Positions 1-7,601 of a stretch of 39,316 bases of DNA are shown here, one piece after another. Below the pieces are notes generated by a model. The model was given only the letters and a program-made list of their open reading frames with translations, searched no databases and was not told the DNA's origin. The translations under genes were made by a program, and so were the position numbers. Origin of the DNA: DASZGI01 sp035938995 (GTDB lineage Bacteria > Actinomycetota > Actinomycetes > Streptomycetales > Catenulisporaceae). The stretch's first letter is position 1. Each line of letters begins with the position of its first letter. The DNA is taken from positions 1 through 39,316 of the forward strand of contig NZ_DASZGI010000301.1 of NCBI RefSeq assembly GCF_035938995.1, written 5' to 3'.

Positions 1-1
1 G

Positions 2-2272
2 TCAGCGGAAGCGGCGCAGCCGCAGGCTGTTGGAGACCACGAAGACACTTGACATGGCCATCGCCGCCCCGGCTATCAGCGGATTGAGCAGGCCGGCGGC
101 GGCGAGTGGCACTGCGGCGGCGTTGTAGGCCAACGCCCAGAACAGGTTTCCTTTGATGGTCGCGAGGGTTCGCCGGGACAGCCGGATCGCGTCGGCGGTG
201 GCCCGCAGGTCGCCGCGCACCAGAGTCAAGTCGGCCGCCTCGATCGCCGCGTCGGTCCCGGTGCCCATGGCCAGACCCAGGTCGGCCTGGGCGAGGGCGG
301 CGGCGTCGTTGACCCCGTCGCCGACCATGGCGACCACTCGGCCACTGTCTTGCAGGCGCTTGATCTCGTCGACCTTTCCGGCCGGAAGCACCTGGGCGAT
401 GACCTGCTCGATGCCGACCTGGTCGGCGACCGCGCGGGCCGCGGCGGCATTGTCGCCGGTCAGCAGGATGGGAGTCAGGCCGAGGTCACGCAGGGCCGTG
501 ACAGCCGCGGCGGAGGTCGGCTTGACGGTGTCGGCGACCACGAGCAGTGCGCGCACCTTGCCGTCCCACCCGACGGTCAAGACGGTGCGGCCGGCAGCCT
601 CGGCGGTCTCTCGAGCTTCATCCAGGGCTGGTGGAAGGTCGGCGCCCCAGGTGTCTGCGAGGAAGGCGGGTCGGCCGACGAGGACGTCGCGGTCCTCGAT
701 CCGGCCGGACACCCCGAGTCCGGGGTGAGCGGCGAAGTCGGTGACGGGAGGGAGGCCGGCGCGAGTGTTTGAGGAGGCGGGGTTCGAGAAGACCGTGTTC
801 GAGGAGGTGGCGGCCTCGGTCACCGCGCGCGCGACGGGGTGCTCGGAGGCTGATTCGAGGACGGCGGCGATGCGAAGGGCGGCGGTCGGGTCCTCGCCGG
901 GAATGGGGATCAGTTCGAGGAGGCTCATCGCGCCGGTGGTCACGGTGCCGGTCTTGTCGAGCACGACCGTGTCGATCCGGCGCGTCGACTCGAGCACTTC
1001 CGGGCCCTTGATCAGGATGCCGAGTTGCGCGCCGCGCCCGGTGCCGACCAGCAGGGCGGTCGGCGTCGCGAGACCGAGCGCGCACGGACAGGCGATGATG
1101 AGGACGGCGACCGCCGCGGTGAACGCCTCGGTCGCCGCGGCCCCGGCGAGCAGCCAGCCGACGAGGGTCACCAGGGTCAAGGCGACGACCACCGGGACGA
1201 ACACCGCTGAGATCCGGTCGGCCAGCCGCTGGACCTGCGCCTTACCGGTCTGCGCCGCGACGACGAGGCGGGCGATCTGCGCGAGCTTGGTCTCCTCGCC
1301 GATCCGGGTGGCGCGGACCACGAGCCTTCCGCCGACGTTGACGGTCGCGCCAGTCACCTCGTCGCCGGGCCCGACCTCGACGGGTACCGATTCCCCGGTG
1401 AGTAATGCCGCGTCGATCGCCGACCCGCCCTCGACCACCACACCGTCCGTCGCGACCTTCTCGCCGGGCCGCACCACGAACAGGTCGCCACGCCGCAACT
1501 GGTCGACGGGGATGCGGTGCTCGACGCCGTTGCGCAGGACCGCCACGTCCTTGACGCCCAGTTCGAGCAGGGCGCGCAGGGCGGCACCGGACCGCCGCTT
1601 GGCGCGTGCCTCGAAGTACCGGCCGGCCAGGATGAACACGGTGACGGCTGAGGCGACTTCGAGGTAGATCTCCGACCCGCCGGAGCGGTGACTGATCCAC
1701 TCGAAGGGCATCCGCATGCCGAGGGTCCCGGCGTCGCCGAAGAAGAGGGCGTACAAGGACCAGGTGAGCGCGGCGAGGGTGCCCAGCGAGATCAGGGTGT
1801 CCATGGTGGCCATGCGGTGCCGCAGGTTCAGCACGGCGGCGCGGTGGAACTGCCAGCCACCCCACAGGGTGACCGGCGTCGCGAGGACCAGCGAGAACCA
1901 TTGCCAGCCGCGGAATTGAAGCGCGGGAACCATGGACAGGGTGAGGACGGGCGCGGCGAGGGAAGCGCTGACGACCAGACGCAGGAGGGAGTGGTCGGCG
2001 CGGTCGGTCGATGCGGGGGCTGGTGTGGCGGATGCGGACGGCGTTGACGGCGCGGAGGGCGTGGCGCCGTAGCCGGCGGCCTCGACGACGGCGACGAGGT
2101 CGTTGGCGCTGACATCCTCCGGACACACGACGGTGGCCTGCTCGGTAGCCAGATTCACCGTCGCGGTCACGCCGTCGAGTCGGTTGAGTTTGCGCTCGAT
2201 GCGGCTCGCGCACGAGGCACACGTCATCCCGCTGATCGCCAGCTCGACCCGGTTCTCGCCTTGTACAGTCAT
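2..2272 (-). CDS. copA: Copper-exporting P1B-type ATPase CopA
   Basis: A 756-residue P1B-1 ATPase that would pump Cu(I) out across the plasma membrane at the cost of ATP. One N-terminal HMA domain carries GMTCASC (Cys18, Cys21). The actuator TGES loop is near 292-295, the transmembrane metal site CPC at 395-397, the phosphorylated Asp439 in DKTGT, the HP motif near 478-479 and GDGVND at 651-656. The YN near 716-717 and MSS near 740-742 in the last membrane helices are the residues expected of the Cu(I) subgroup. The gene is full length, with its stop at the window edge. It is last in a csoR-copZ-copA operon, 51 bp after copZ, and should be derepressed by copper through CsoR. Function is secure by family; export direction is inferred from family and operon. 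Confidence 0.96.
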   Translation of the reverse strand: MTVQGENRVELAISGMTCASCASRIERKLNRLDGVTATVNLATEQATVVCPEDVSANDLVAVVEAAGYGATPSAPSTPSASATPAPASTDRADHSLLRLVVSASLAAPVLTLSMVPALQFRGWQWFSLVLATPVTLWGGWQFHRAAVLNLRHRMATMDTLISLGTLAALTWSLYALFFGDAGTLGMRMPFEWISHRSGGSEIYLEVASAVTVFILAGRYFEARAKRRSGAALRALLELGVKDVAVLRNGVEHRIPVDQLRRGDLFVVRPGEKVATDGVVVEGGSAIDAALLTGESVPVEVGPGDEVTGATVNVGGRLVVRATRIGEETKLAQIARLVVAAQTGKAQVQRLADRISAVFVPVVVALTLVTLVGWLLAGAAATEAFTAAVAVLIIACPCALGLATPTALLVGTGRGAQLGILIKGPEVLESTRRIDTVVLDKTGTVTTGAMSLLELIPIPGEDPTAALRIAAVLESASEHPVARAVTEAATSSNTVFSNPASSNTRAGLPPVTDFAAHPGLGVSGRIEDRDVLVGRPAFLADTWGADLPPALDEARETAEAAGRTVLTVGWDGKVRALLVVADTVKPTSAAAVTALRDLGLTPILLTGDNAAAARAVADQVGIEQVIAQVLPAGKVDEIKRLQDSGRVVAMVGDGVNDAAALAQADLGLAMGTGTDAAIEAADLTLVRGDLRATADAIRLSRRTLATIKGNLFWALAYNAAAVPLAAAGLLNPLIAGAAMAMSSVFVVSNSLRLRRFR

Positions 2273-2323
2273 CGTGTCTACAACCCTTATGCCGATTACT
2301 CTCGGCGAATCTCCACGGGCGCT

Positions 2324-2548
2324 CTAGGCGACCAGCTGGTATCCGGCCTCGGAGACCGCCGCGCGCACCGCGTCCCGGTCGAGGGCGGCCGCGCTGGTCA
2401 CGGTGACTTTCCCGCTCGGCAGGTCCACCTCGACGGAGCGCACGCCGCCCAGCGCGCCGACCTCCTCGGTGACCGAGGACACGCAGTGCCCGCAGTTCAT
2501 CCCGCTCACGGTGTACTCGGCGGTGATCGTCTCGTCGGAGTCGGTCAT
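2324..2548 (-). CDS. copZ: Heavy-metal-associated (HMA) copper chaperone
   Basis: A 74-residue single HMA-domain protein with the metal-binding loop GMNCGHC. The two cysteines would bind Cu(I) in the cytoplasm and hand it to the N-terminal HMA domain of CopA. The His inside the CxxC loop is common in actinobacterial CopZ. Length and fold fit a free-standing chaperone with nothing appended. It lies 15 bp after csoR and 51 bp before copA on the same strand, so the three genes are almost certainly cotranscribed. Family assignment is firm; copper specificity rests on the CsoR/CopA context. Confidence 0.93.
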   Translation of the reverse strand: MTDSDETITAEYTVSGMNCGHCVSSVTEEVGALGGVRSVEVDLPSGKVTVTSAAALDRDAVRAAVSEAGYQLVA

Positions 2549-2563
2549 GGTCTCTTCCCTGTC

Positions 2564-2881
2564 TTACGAACGAACGAGTCGGGCAATGGCGGCGGAGGCC
2601 TCCTGAACCTTCGCCGCGGCGTTCTCTCCGCCCTCGGATATCGCCTGCGCGACACAGTGCTCGAGGTGATCCTCCAGCAGCCCCAATGCGACTGCTTGAA
2701 GCGCCTTGGTCGCCGCGGAGACCTGAGTGAGGACGTCGATGCAGTAGGCGTCCTCCTCGACCATGCGCTGGAGCCCGCGCACCTGCCCCTCGACTCGGCG
2801 CAGCCGCTTGAGATAGTCGGTCTTGGCGGCGGTGTAGCCCCGGCTCTGCACGTCGCCGTGCCAGTGTCCCTGTTCGGCCAT
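2564..2881 (-). CDS. csoR: Copper-sensing transcriptional repressor CsoR
   Basis: A 105-residue all-helical DUF156/CsoR-family repressor. The Cu(I) ligands are visible as Cys47, His72 and Cys76. Their spacing (25 and 4) is the same as Cys36/His61/Cys65 of Mycobacterium tuberculosis CsoR, which favours copper sensing over the formaldehyde (FrmR) or nickel (RcnR) branches. Copper binding should release DNA and induce the operon. It is the first gene of csoR-copZ-copA, and a perfect inverted repeat with a C6/G6 core lies about 53 bp upstream of the start. Start chosen at the ATG giving MAEQGHWHGD; the His-rich N-terminus is ordinary for the family. Confidence 0.94.
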   Translation of the reverse strand: MAEQGHWHGDVQSRGYTAAKTDYLKRLRRVEGQVRGLQRMVEEDAYCIDVLTQVSAATKALQAVALGLLEDHLEHCVAQAISEGGENAAAKVQEASAAIARLVRS

Positions 2882-2933
2882 GGCCGCGCTCCCTCCTCGT
2901 CAGCGGCTGGGTTCTCGTCCCTGTCTGCAGGAA

Positions 2934-2951
2934 ACCATACCCCCCTATGGT
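2934..2951 (-). promoter_or_regulatory. CsoR-type operator of the copper operon
   Basis: A perfect 18-bp inverted repeat, ACCATA-CCCCCC-TATGGT. A G/C tract flanked by AT-rich dyad arms is the classic CsoR operator shape. It sits 53-70 bp upstream of the csoR ATG, where repressor binding would block the operon promoter. The TATGGT arm could itself serve as a -10 element on the minus strand, but no convincing -35 was seen. Confidence 0.8.
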
Positions 2952-3217
2952 ATATGACGGGCCGGGAAGATCGCGTGATGTGGATCACATGTAAGTTCGG
3001 AGAAGGGCTGGAGAAAAGAAGGACCCCACGTCGACGGCGCTCGACGCGGGGCCCAGTCCTTGGCGCGGCTGCCCAGCCGGCGCCCGGTGTCAGCGGAGCG
3101 ATTCAGCCGGATGTAGCGCGCTGTTACCACCGGGGACGCGATGAAGACGATGTTCCCGGTGGTGGGGGTCGTGAGCTTAATCGCCCGGGCCGCCGAGCGA
3201 GGCAAAACGTGACCCAT
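2945..3217 (-). CDS. Possible small ORF or gene remnant read through an intrinsic terminator
   Basis: A 90-codon frame whose first ~60 codons look genuinely coding: third positions are almost all G or C, and a hydrophobic stretch GNIVFIASPVV is followed by a basic tail. After the hairpin at 3021-3054 the frame loses that bias and runs on to a stop near 2945 inside the CsoR operator. An intrinsic terminator on the same strand therefore lies before the stop codon. It could be a 3'-truncated gene, a small gene making non-stop mRNA, or chance. No family recognised, and the SD before the ATG is weak. Confidence 0.25.
   Translation of the reverse strand: MGHVLPRSAARAIKLTTPTTGNIVFIASPVVTARYIRLNRSADTGRRLGSRAKDWAPRRAPSTWGPSFLQPFSELTCDPHHAIFPARHIP
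2974..2989. promoter_or_regulatory. Candidate Crp/GlxR-type binding site
   Basis: CGTGA-N6-TCACA matches nine of the ten specified bases of the Crp-family consensus TGTGA-N6-TCACA, and the core GTGAT-GTGG-ATCAC is a perfect dyad. It lies 23 bp beyond the CsoR operator, upstream of the copper operon. Binding is inference from the motif only. Confidence 0.45.
3012..3054 (-). terminator. Strong intrinsic terminator on the minus strand
   Basis: Arms 3041-3054 and 3021-3034 form a 14-bp stem with two G-U wobbles and a 6-nt loop. On the minus strand it is followed directly by TTCTTTTCT. It would end transcripts entering from beyond 3060 on that strand, either the small ORF here or read-through from the LysR gene at 3771-4697. 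It insulates the copper operon promoter. Confidence 0.7.
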
Positions 3218-3391
3218 CAGTGATCCGGTTTTGCGGAAAATTTATCAACAGAGGTCCCATCCGCCCGTCCTGTGACGTCAATTCGAGACGGTCTGGTCAC
3301 GCCCCGTCAGCGCGCGCTACGGTGGGTACCGCGTTCGTGTTCTGGTGATGTGTCCCTGCCTTCAGGGCTCCAGTCGAGGGTGGCGGCTCAA

Positions 3392-3736
3392 ATGCACAAA
3401 GTGGTCGACACGGGAGGCCTCGTGGTGCTGCGCACCGAGCAGCCGCCGGGGCTCACCGTCCGCGGCGATCTGGGGCCGCAGCAGGTCCGCCTCTTCAGCG
3501 AGGCGCTGCGCACCACCGCGACGGAACAAGAGGGCGACGTCTACCTCGACTGCGGCGGGCTCCAGGTCATCAGCCTGGAAGGGCTGCGCGCGGTGGTCGA
3601 CGCCGCGATCGACCTCTCCCACGGTGACCGGACGCTGATAGTGCACTCGCTCTCGCCCTACTTCCGCCGCATCTTCCGGCTGGCGCAGTGGGAGAACACG
3701 CCGGGCCTGGTGCTCGAGGCGCCCGCAGAGAACTGA
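3392..3736 (+). CDS. STAS-domain protein (anti-sigma factor antagonist-like)
   Basis: About 114 residues from the chosen ATG. The body fits a STAS domain: a beta-strand LTVRGDLG, then VYLDCGGLQVISLEGLRAVVDAA, where anti-anti-sigma factors carry the phosphorylatable Ser after a D-x-S/T region. Here the loop reads CGGLQVISLEGL, so a serine is present but the usual DSSG/DxSG signature is altered. It may bind an anti-sigma/kinase partner or be a divergent STAS module. The frame stays open upstream to 3272, but the ATG at 3392 follows a GAGGG and removes an unlikely Arg-rich leader. No sigma or anti-sigma gene is adjacent, so the partner is elsewhere. A GGGTAC motif at 3324-3329 resembles a SigB-type -10 box, which is weak evidence. 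Confidence 0.72.
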   Translation: MHKVVDTGGLVVLRTEQPPGLTVRGDLGPQQVRLFSEALRTTATEQEGDVYLDCGGLQVISLEGLRAVVDAAIDLSHGDRTLIVHSLSPYFRRIFRLAQWENTPGLVLEAPAEN

Positions 3737-3770
3737 TTCAGGCTGAATCGTCGCGCGACTGCGGAGCGAC

Positions 3771-4697
3771 TTACGTCAGCGCAGTCTCAGCGGTCCGGGC
3801 CACCGCCTCCGCCACTGCGGCGAGCGCCGGGGAGTCCAGCTTCCACTGCTGCCAGTAGAGCGGCACGTCGATGGGCAGCTGCGGGGCGAGGTGGACCAGC
3901 TCGCCTTCCTGCCGCTGCGCCGCTTGAGCCTCGGGCAGCATGCCCCAGCCGAGGCCGGCGGCGATCGCCTCGACGTACGCTTCCGACGCGGGCACGTGGT
4001 GCCGCCGCACGGTTCCCGCGGCCCCAGTTCCGGTCCGGCGCGCCGCGAGTCGGCGCAGAAAGCGGTCCTCGAGGTCGTCTTTCCGGTCGAACACCACGAC
4101 CGGGGCGTCGCCGAGCACGCGTGTGAGTGGCCCGTCCGTCAACCACCGCTCGGCGAACCACGGCGCTGCCATCGCGTGGTAGCGCATCCGGCCCAGCCTG
4201 AGCACGGTGCAGCCCTGGACCGGCTCCGGCGACGAGGTGACGGCCGCCATGACCAGGCCCTGCCGCAGCAGCACCGTCGTATGGTCCTGATCCTGGCGGT
4301 GCAGGTCGAAGCAGACCTCGAGGTCGGCGCGCGCCGAGACGTCGGCAAGGGCCGGAAGGAACCAGGTGGCGAGGGAGTCGGCGTTCACCGCGATGGGCAC
4401 GGTGGCAGGTGCCGCGCTCGATGTCCCTGGGTCGGACAGGCCGAGCTCGGCGGCCGCGTCCCGTTCGAGGGCGGCCAACTGCCGGGCGAAGCGGACGACG
4501 ACCTCTCCCGACTCGGTGAGCCGCACAGGCTTCGCGCGCACGAGCAGCACCCGCCCGACACGCTGCTCCAGGGCCTTAACGCGTTGGCTAACCGCTGAGG
4601 GTGTCACGTGCAAGGTCCGCGCGGCAGCTTCGAACGTCCCCTCGTCCACGGCCACGAGCAGCGTGCGGACCTGGTCCAACGGAAGCTCCGGCATCAC
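3771..4697 (-). CDS. lysG: LysR-family regulator of the lysine/arginine exporter (LysG/ArgP)
   Basis: A 308-residue LysR-type regulator with an N-terminal winged HTH (about residues 5-65, LDQVRTLLVAVDEGTFEAAA, then TPSAVSQRVKALE) and a periplasmic-binding-like effector domain. It is divergent from and 65 bp away from lysE, the arrangement of Corynebacterium glutamicum lysG-lysE and E. coli argP-argO. It should activate the exporter when intracellular basic amino acids rise. The start is GTG 4697 or ATG 4694. A TATCAT -10 box at 4706-4711 ends 8 nt before the GTG, favouring a leaderless transcript from the GTG. Family and partner are firm; the effector is inferred. Confidence 0.9.
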   Translation of the reverse strand: MMPELPLDQVRTLLVAVDEGTFEAAARTLHVTPSAVSQRVKALEQRVGRVLLVRAKPVRLTESGEVVVRFARQLAALERDAAAELGLSDPGTSSAAPATVPIAVNADSLATWFLPALADVSARADLEVCFDLHRQDQDHTTVLLRQGLVMAAVTSSPEPVQGCTVLRLGRMRYHAMAAPWFAERWLTDGPLTRVLGDAPVVVFDRKDDLEDRFLRRLAARRTGTGAAGTVRRHHVPASEAYVEAIAAGLGWGMLPEAQAAQRQEGELVHLAPQLPIDVPLYWQQWKLDSPALAAVAEAVARTAETALT

Positions 4698-4701
4698 AAT
4701 T

Positions 4702-4727
4702 GCTAATGATACCTACGAAACTTTAGC
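4702..4727. promoter_or_regulatory. Inverted repeat in the lysG-lysE divergent promoter, candidate LysG operator
   Basis: Arms GCTAA (4702-4706) and TTAGC (4723-4727) flank an AT-rich spacer. This dyad sits just upstream of the lysE -35 region and overlaps the presumed lysG -10, where a LysR regulator would activate one gene and repress itself. Confidence 0.5.
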
Positions 4728-4750
4728 TGTTCTCATGGGATTTTGATTCC

Positions 4751-4756
4751 TAGCCT
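4751..4756 (+). promoter_or_regulatory. -10 box of a leaderless lysE promoter
   Basis: TAGCCT fits the actinobacterial TANNNT -10 consensus and ends 6 nt before the lysE GTG, so the transcript would begin at or near the start codon. Confidence 0.5.
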
Positions 4757-4762
4757 CGAGGG

Positions 4763-5377
4763 GTGGATACCGCTCTCCTCACGATGGCCGCGGGGCTCGG
4801 CACCGGACTGTCGCTGATCGTGGCCATCGGGGCTCAGAACGCCTTCGTGCTGCGCCAGGGCATCCGGCGCGAGAATGTGCCCGCGATCGTCGCTATCTGC
4901 GCCACTTCCGACGCGGTGCTCATCGCCTGCGGCGTCGCGGGGATCGGCGCCGCGCTCCAGGCCTGGCCGGCCGGGCTCACCGCGGTCGCCTGGATCGGCG
5001 GCATGTTCCTGCTCTGCTACGGAGCCCTCGCGGCACGCCGCGCGCTACGGCCGTCGAGCCTCACGCTGGACCGCTCCGCGCCCGCCGATCGCCCGCGCAC
5101 GGCCGTTCTCACCTGTCTCGCGCTCACCTGGCTCAACCCCCACGTGTACCTCGACACCGTCCTCCTGCTCGGCTCGGTCGCTAACGGCTACGGGGAACGG
5201 CGCTGGCTGTTCGGCGTCGGCGCGGCGGCCGGCAGCGCGCTGTGGTTCAGCGGCCTCGGCTTCGGCGCGCGGCTGCTGCGCGGCGTGTTCGCCCGCCCCG
5301 TCGCCTGGCGCGTGCTCGACGCGCTGATCGCCGCGACGATGGTGACCCTCGGCGTGATCATGATCGGACGTCGCTGA
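4763..5377 (+). CDS. lysE: LysE/ArgO-family amino acid exporter
   Basis: A 204-residue polytopic membrane protein of the LysE superfamily. The first helix holds the family signature IGAQNAFVLRQGIRREN, and a later helix holds LTWLNPHVYLDT, almost as in E. coli ArgO. Five or six membrane helices are expected at this length. It would export L-lysine and/or L-arginine by proton-motive force, relieving overload from peptide uptake. It is divergent from its LysR regulator. The GTG start at 4763 is supported by a TAGCCT -10 box 6 nt upstream; ATG 4784 is an alternative that would trim the first helix. Exact substrate is not decidable from sequence. Confidence 0.92.
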   Translation: MDTALLTMAAGLGTGLSLIVAIGAQNAFVLRQGIRRENVPAIVAICATSDAVLIACGVAGIGAALQAWPAGLTAVAWIGGMFLLCYGALAARRALRPSSLTLDRSAPADRPRTAVLTCLALTWLNPHVYLDTVLLLGSVANGYGERRWLFGVGAAAGSALWFSGLGFGARLLRGVFARPVAWRVLDALIAATMVTLGVIMIGRR

Positions 5378-5454
5378 CTGGCGACGGTTCAGCGCGGGAC
5401 GCCAGACTGGGGTGAGCACCGCTGAACCCGACACGGCAGCAGCAGGAGGCAGCT

Positions 5455-6888
5455 ATGGCAGCGAAGGCAGAGATCGGCGTCACCGGCCTGGCCGTGATGG
5501 GCCGGAATCTCGCCCGGAATCTGGCCCGGCACGGGCACGCCGTCGCCGTGCACAACCGGTCGGTCGAGCGCACTAACGCGCTGATCACCGAGCACGGTGA
5601 CGAGGGGACGTTCGTGCCGGCCGAAAGCATGTCCGACTTCGTCGCCGCGCTCGAACGGCCCCGCCGCATCGTGATCATGGTGAAGGCGGGCGGCCCGACC
5701 GACGCCGTGATCGACGAGCTGGCACCCCTGGTCGAGCCCGGCGACATCGTCATCGACTGCGGCAACGCGCACTTCGCCGACACCCGCCGCCGCGAGGCCG
5801 CGCTGCGCGAGCGCGGCATCCACTTCGTCGGCTCCGGAGTGTCTGGGGGAGAGGAGGGCGCGCTGCTCGGGCCGAGCATCATGCCGGGCGGGTCCGCCGA
5901 GTCGTACCAGGCGCTCGGTCCGCTCTTCGAGGACATCGCGGCGAAGGTGGACGGCACCCCCTGCTGCGTGCACGTCGGCCCGGACGGCGCCGGCCACTTC
6001 GTGAAGATGGTGCACAACGGCATCGAATACGCCGACATGCAGCTGATCGCCGAGGCGTACGACCTGCTGCGCCAGGGCCTCGGGCGCAGCCCGGCGGAGC
6101 TGTCGCAGATCTTCGCCGCGTGGAACGAGGGCGACCTCGAGTCGTTCCTCATCGAGATCACCGCCCAGGTCCTCGCGCACGTCGACGGCGAGACCGGCAA
6201 GCCGTTCGTGGACGTGGTCGTCGACCAGGCCGAGCAGAAGGGCACCGGGCGGTGGACCGTCCAGTCCGCGCTCGACCTCGGCGTGCCGATCACCGGCATC
6301 GCCGAGGCCACCTTCGCGCGTGCTCTGTCGGCGCACCCGGAGCAGCGGCAGGCGGCGCAGCGCGCGCTGCCCGGCCCGGCCGCGGCGAAGATCGACGACC
6401 CGGACGGCTTCGTGGAGGACGTACGTAAGGCGCTGTACGCATCTAAGGTCGTCGCCTACGCCCAAGGCTTCGACCAGATCGCCGCGGCGAGCGCCGAGTA
6501 CGGCTGGGACATCGACCGTGGCGCGATGGCGACGATCTGGCGCGGCGGCTGCATCATCCGCGCCCGCTTCCTCGACCGGATCCGTCAGGCGTACGACGCG
6601 GACCCGAAGCTGCCGTCTCTGCTCGTCGCGCCGTACTTCCGCGACGCGGTGGCGGACGGGCAGGAGGCGTGGCGGCGTGTCGTCGCCTACGCCGCGAACT
6701 CCGGAATCCCCACCCCCGCGTTCTCCTCCTCGCTCGCCTACTACGACGCGCTGCGCGCCAACCGGCTGCCGGCGGCGCTGATCCAGGGTCTGCGCGACCT
6801 GTTCGGCGCGCACACCTACAAGCGCGTGGACAAGGAAGGCACCTTCCACACCATGTGGGCCGAGGACGGCCGTGAGGTGACCGCCTGA
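5455..6888 (+). CDS. gnd: 6-phosphogluconate dehydrogenase (decarboxylating)
   Basis: A 477-residue enzyme of the oxidative pentose phosphate pathway: 6-phosphogluconate + NADP+ gives ribulose 5-phosphate + CO2 + NADPH, in the cytoplasm. The N-terminal Rossmann fold has GLAVMGRNLARN and a basic NRSVERT loop typical of NADP specificity. GSGVSGGEEGALLGPSIMPGG and HFVKMVHNGIEY hold the catalytic Lys and the Asn. The C-terminal helical domain ends with YDALRANRLPAALIQGLRD and FGAHTYKR-D, which bind substrate in the partner subunit. It is the long (GndA) form of about 470 residues, not the short Gnd type. AGGAGG lies 7 nt before the ATG. A hairpin terminator follows at 6905-6926. Confidence 0.97.
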   Translation: MAAKAEIGVTGLAVMGRNLARNLARHGHAVAVHNRSVERTNALITEHGDEGTFVPAESMSDFVAALERPRRIVIMVKAGGPTDAVIDELAPLVEPGDIVIDCGNAHFADTRRREAALRERGIHFVGSGVSGGEEGALLGPSIMPGGSAESYQALGPLFEDIAAKVDGTPCCVHVGPDGAGHFVKMVHNGIEYADMQLIAEAYDLLRQGLGRSPAELSQIFAAWNEGDLESFLIEITAQVLAHVDGETGKPFVDVVVDQAEQKGTGRWTVQSALDLGVPITGIAEATFARALSAHPEQRQAAQRALPGPAAAKIDDPDGFVEDVRKALYASKVVAYAQGFDQIAAASAEYGWDIDRGAMATIWRGGCIIRARFLDRIRQAYDADPKLPSLLVAPYFRDAVADGQEAWRRVVAYAANSGIPTPAFSSSLAYYDALRANRLPAALIQGLRDLFGAHTYKRVDKEGTFHTMWAEDGREVTA

Positions 6889-6904
6889 CCACCTGACGGA
6901 CGCG

Positions 6905-6926
6905 GCCGGGCGGGGATTCGCCCGGC
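6905..6926 (+). terminator. Terminator hairpin after gnd
   Basis: A perfect 8-bp stem GCCGGGCG / CGCCCGGC with a 6-nt loop begins 16 bp after the gnd stop. It lacks a real T-tract, as is common in GC-rich actinomycetes. Confidence 0.65.
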
Positions 6927-6953
6927 TTCCCGACCCGGACGCGTGAACCGGGT

Positions 6954-6994
6954 CGCGTGCGGCGCCGTGTGCAACGGCGACGGCGCCGCACGCG
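6954..6994. repeat. Perfect 15-bp inverted repeat (hairpin)
   Basis: Arms 6954-6968 and 6980-6994 are exact complements (core GTGCGGCGCCGT / ACGGCGCCGCAC) around an 11-nt loop. It lies between gnd and the small ORF at 7040. It may be a second terminator for gnd or an RNA structure in the leader of the next transcript. Confidence 0.6.
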
Positions 6995-7039
6995 CGGCTC
7001 TCGCGGCGCTTCGGACCTCGAGGAAGTCAGGGATCGGGT

Positions 7040-7273
7040 ATGAGTAACAGTGTGCTGTGGACCTCCGTATATTTCGCGGACGAGCGGGTGCCCGCCCGGC
7101 ATGCGGCGTCGAGTGCCGCGCGGCACTACGGCGCCCCGGACGGCGACGCGCCGCACGAGTGTGAGTTCTGCTCTCCAGAACCCCAGACCATCGCCGTGCT
7201 TCCCAGCGGCAGGCACGGCGCGGGCGTGCGACCATGGGGAGCACAGGAGGCGGAATGGAACCCCGAGTCGTAG
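7040..7273 (+). CDS. Hypothetical small protein with a CxxC motif
   Basis: A 77-codon frame whose first ~60 codons have the high GC third-position bias of real genes here; the bias falls off toward the end. It contains HECEFC near residues 40-45, a possible metal- or thiol-binding pair. It ends 19 bp inside the next gene, the overlap expected of translational coupling. A GAGGAA lies further than usual upstream of the ATG. I do not recognise a family. It could equally be a remnant whose 3' part is non-coding. Confidence 0.4.
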   Translation: MSNSVLWTSVYFADERVPARHAASSAARHYGAPDGDAPHECEFCSPEPQTIAVLPSGRHGAGVRPWGAQEAEWNPES

Positions 7274-7566
7274 ATGCCCCCGAGCGGGACCGCTTCGAGA
7301 TCTTCGTCGACGAGCGGCTGGCCGGTTTCGCGGAGTACAGCAGAAACGAAAGCGCGATCGCGTTCACCCACACGGAGATCGATCCGGCCTTCGAAGGCCG
7401 GGGCCTGGGCAGTATCCTCGCCCGCGCCGCCCTCGACGCGGCCCGCGAAGAAAAGCTGGCCGTGCTGCCCTACTGCCCCTTCATCAAGGGCTGGATCGCC
7501 AAGCACCCCGACTATCTGGACCTGGTGCCTGAGGGCAAGCGCGCGCAGTTCGGCCTTCAGGTCTAA
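7255..7566 (+). CDS. GNAT-like N-acetyltransferase (YjdJ/COG2388 type)
   Basis: A 103-residue minimal GNAT-fold protein. The acetyl-CoA pyrophosphate loop is visible as FEGRGLGSILARAAL, followed by the strand-helix LAVLPYCPFIKGWIAKHPDYLDL, which is diagnostic of the short YjdJ/GTLF family. ATG 7255 is chosen over ATG 7234 because AGGAGG lies 5 nt upstream of 7255. It overlaps the end of the preceding small ORF and is convergent with the CDF transporter, 35 bp away. Members are widespread and mostly uncharacterised; substrate unknown. Confidence 0.88.
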   Translation: MEPRVVDAPERDRFEIFVDERLAGFAEYSRNESAIAFTHTEIDPAFEGRGLGSILARAALDAAREEKLAVLPYCPFIKGWIAKHPDYLDLVPEGKRAQFGLQV

Positions 7567-7601
7567 GTTTCGGCCTGTAGCCCTAGGGAATCGGCGGACC
7601 G

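Noticed and set aside
3272..3391. Extended N-terminus of the STAS protein starting at ATG 3272
   Set aside because: The added 40 residues are Arg/Ser-rich and lie outside the domain. ATG 3392 has an SD-like GAGGG.
5389..6849. A 486-codon minus-strand frame opposite gnd
   Set aside because: Shadow of a highly conserved enzyme gene. No domain or SD.
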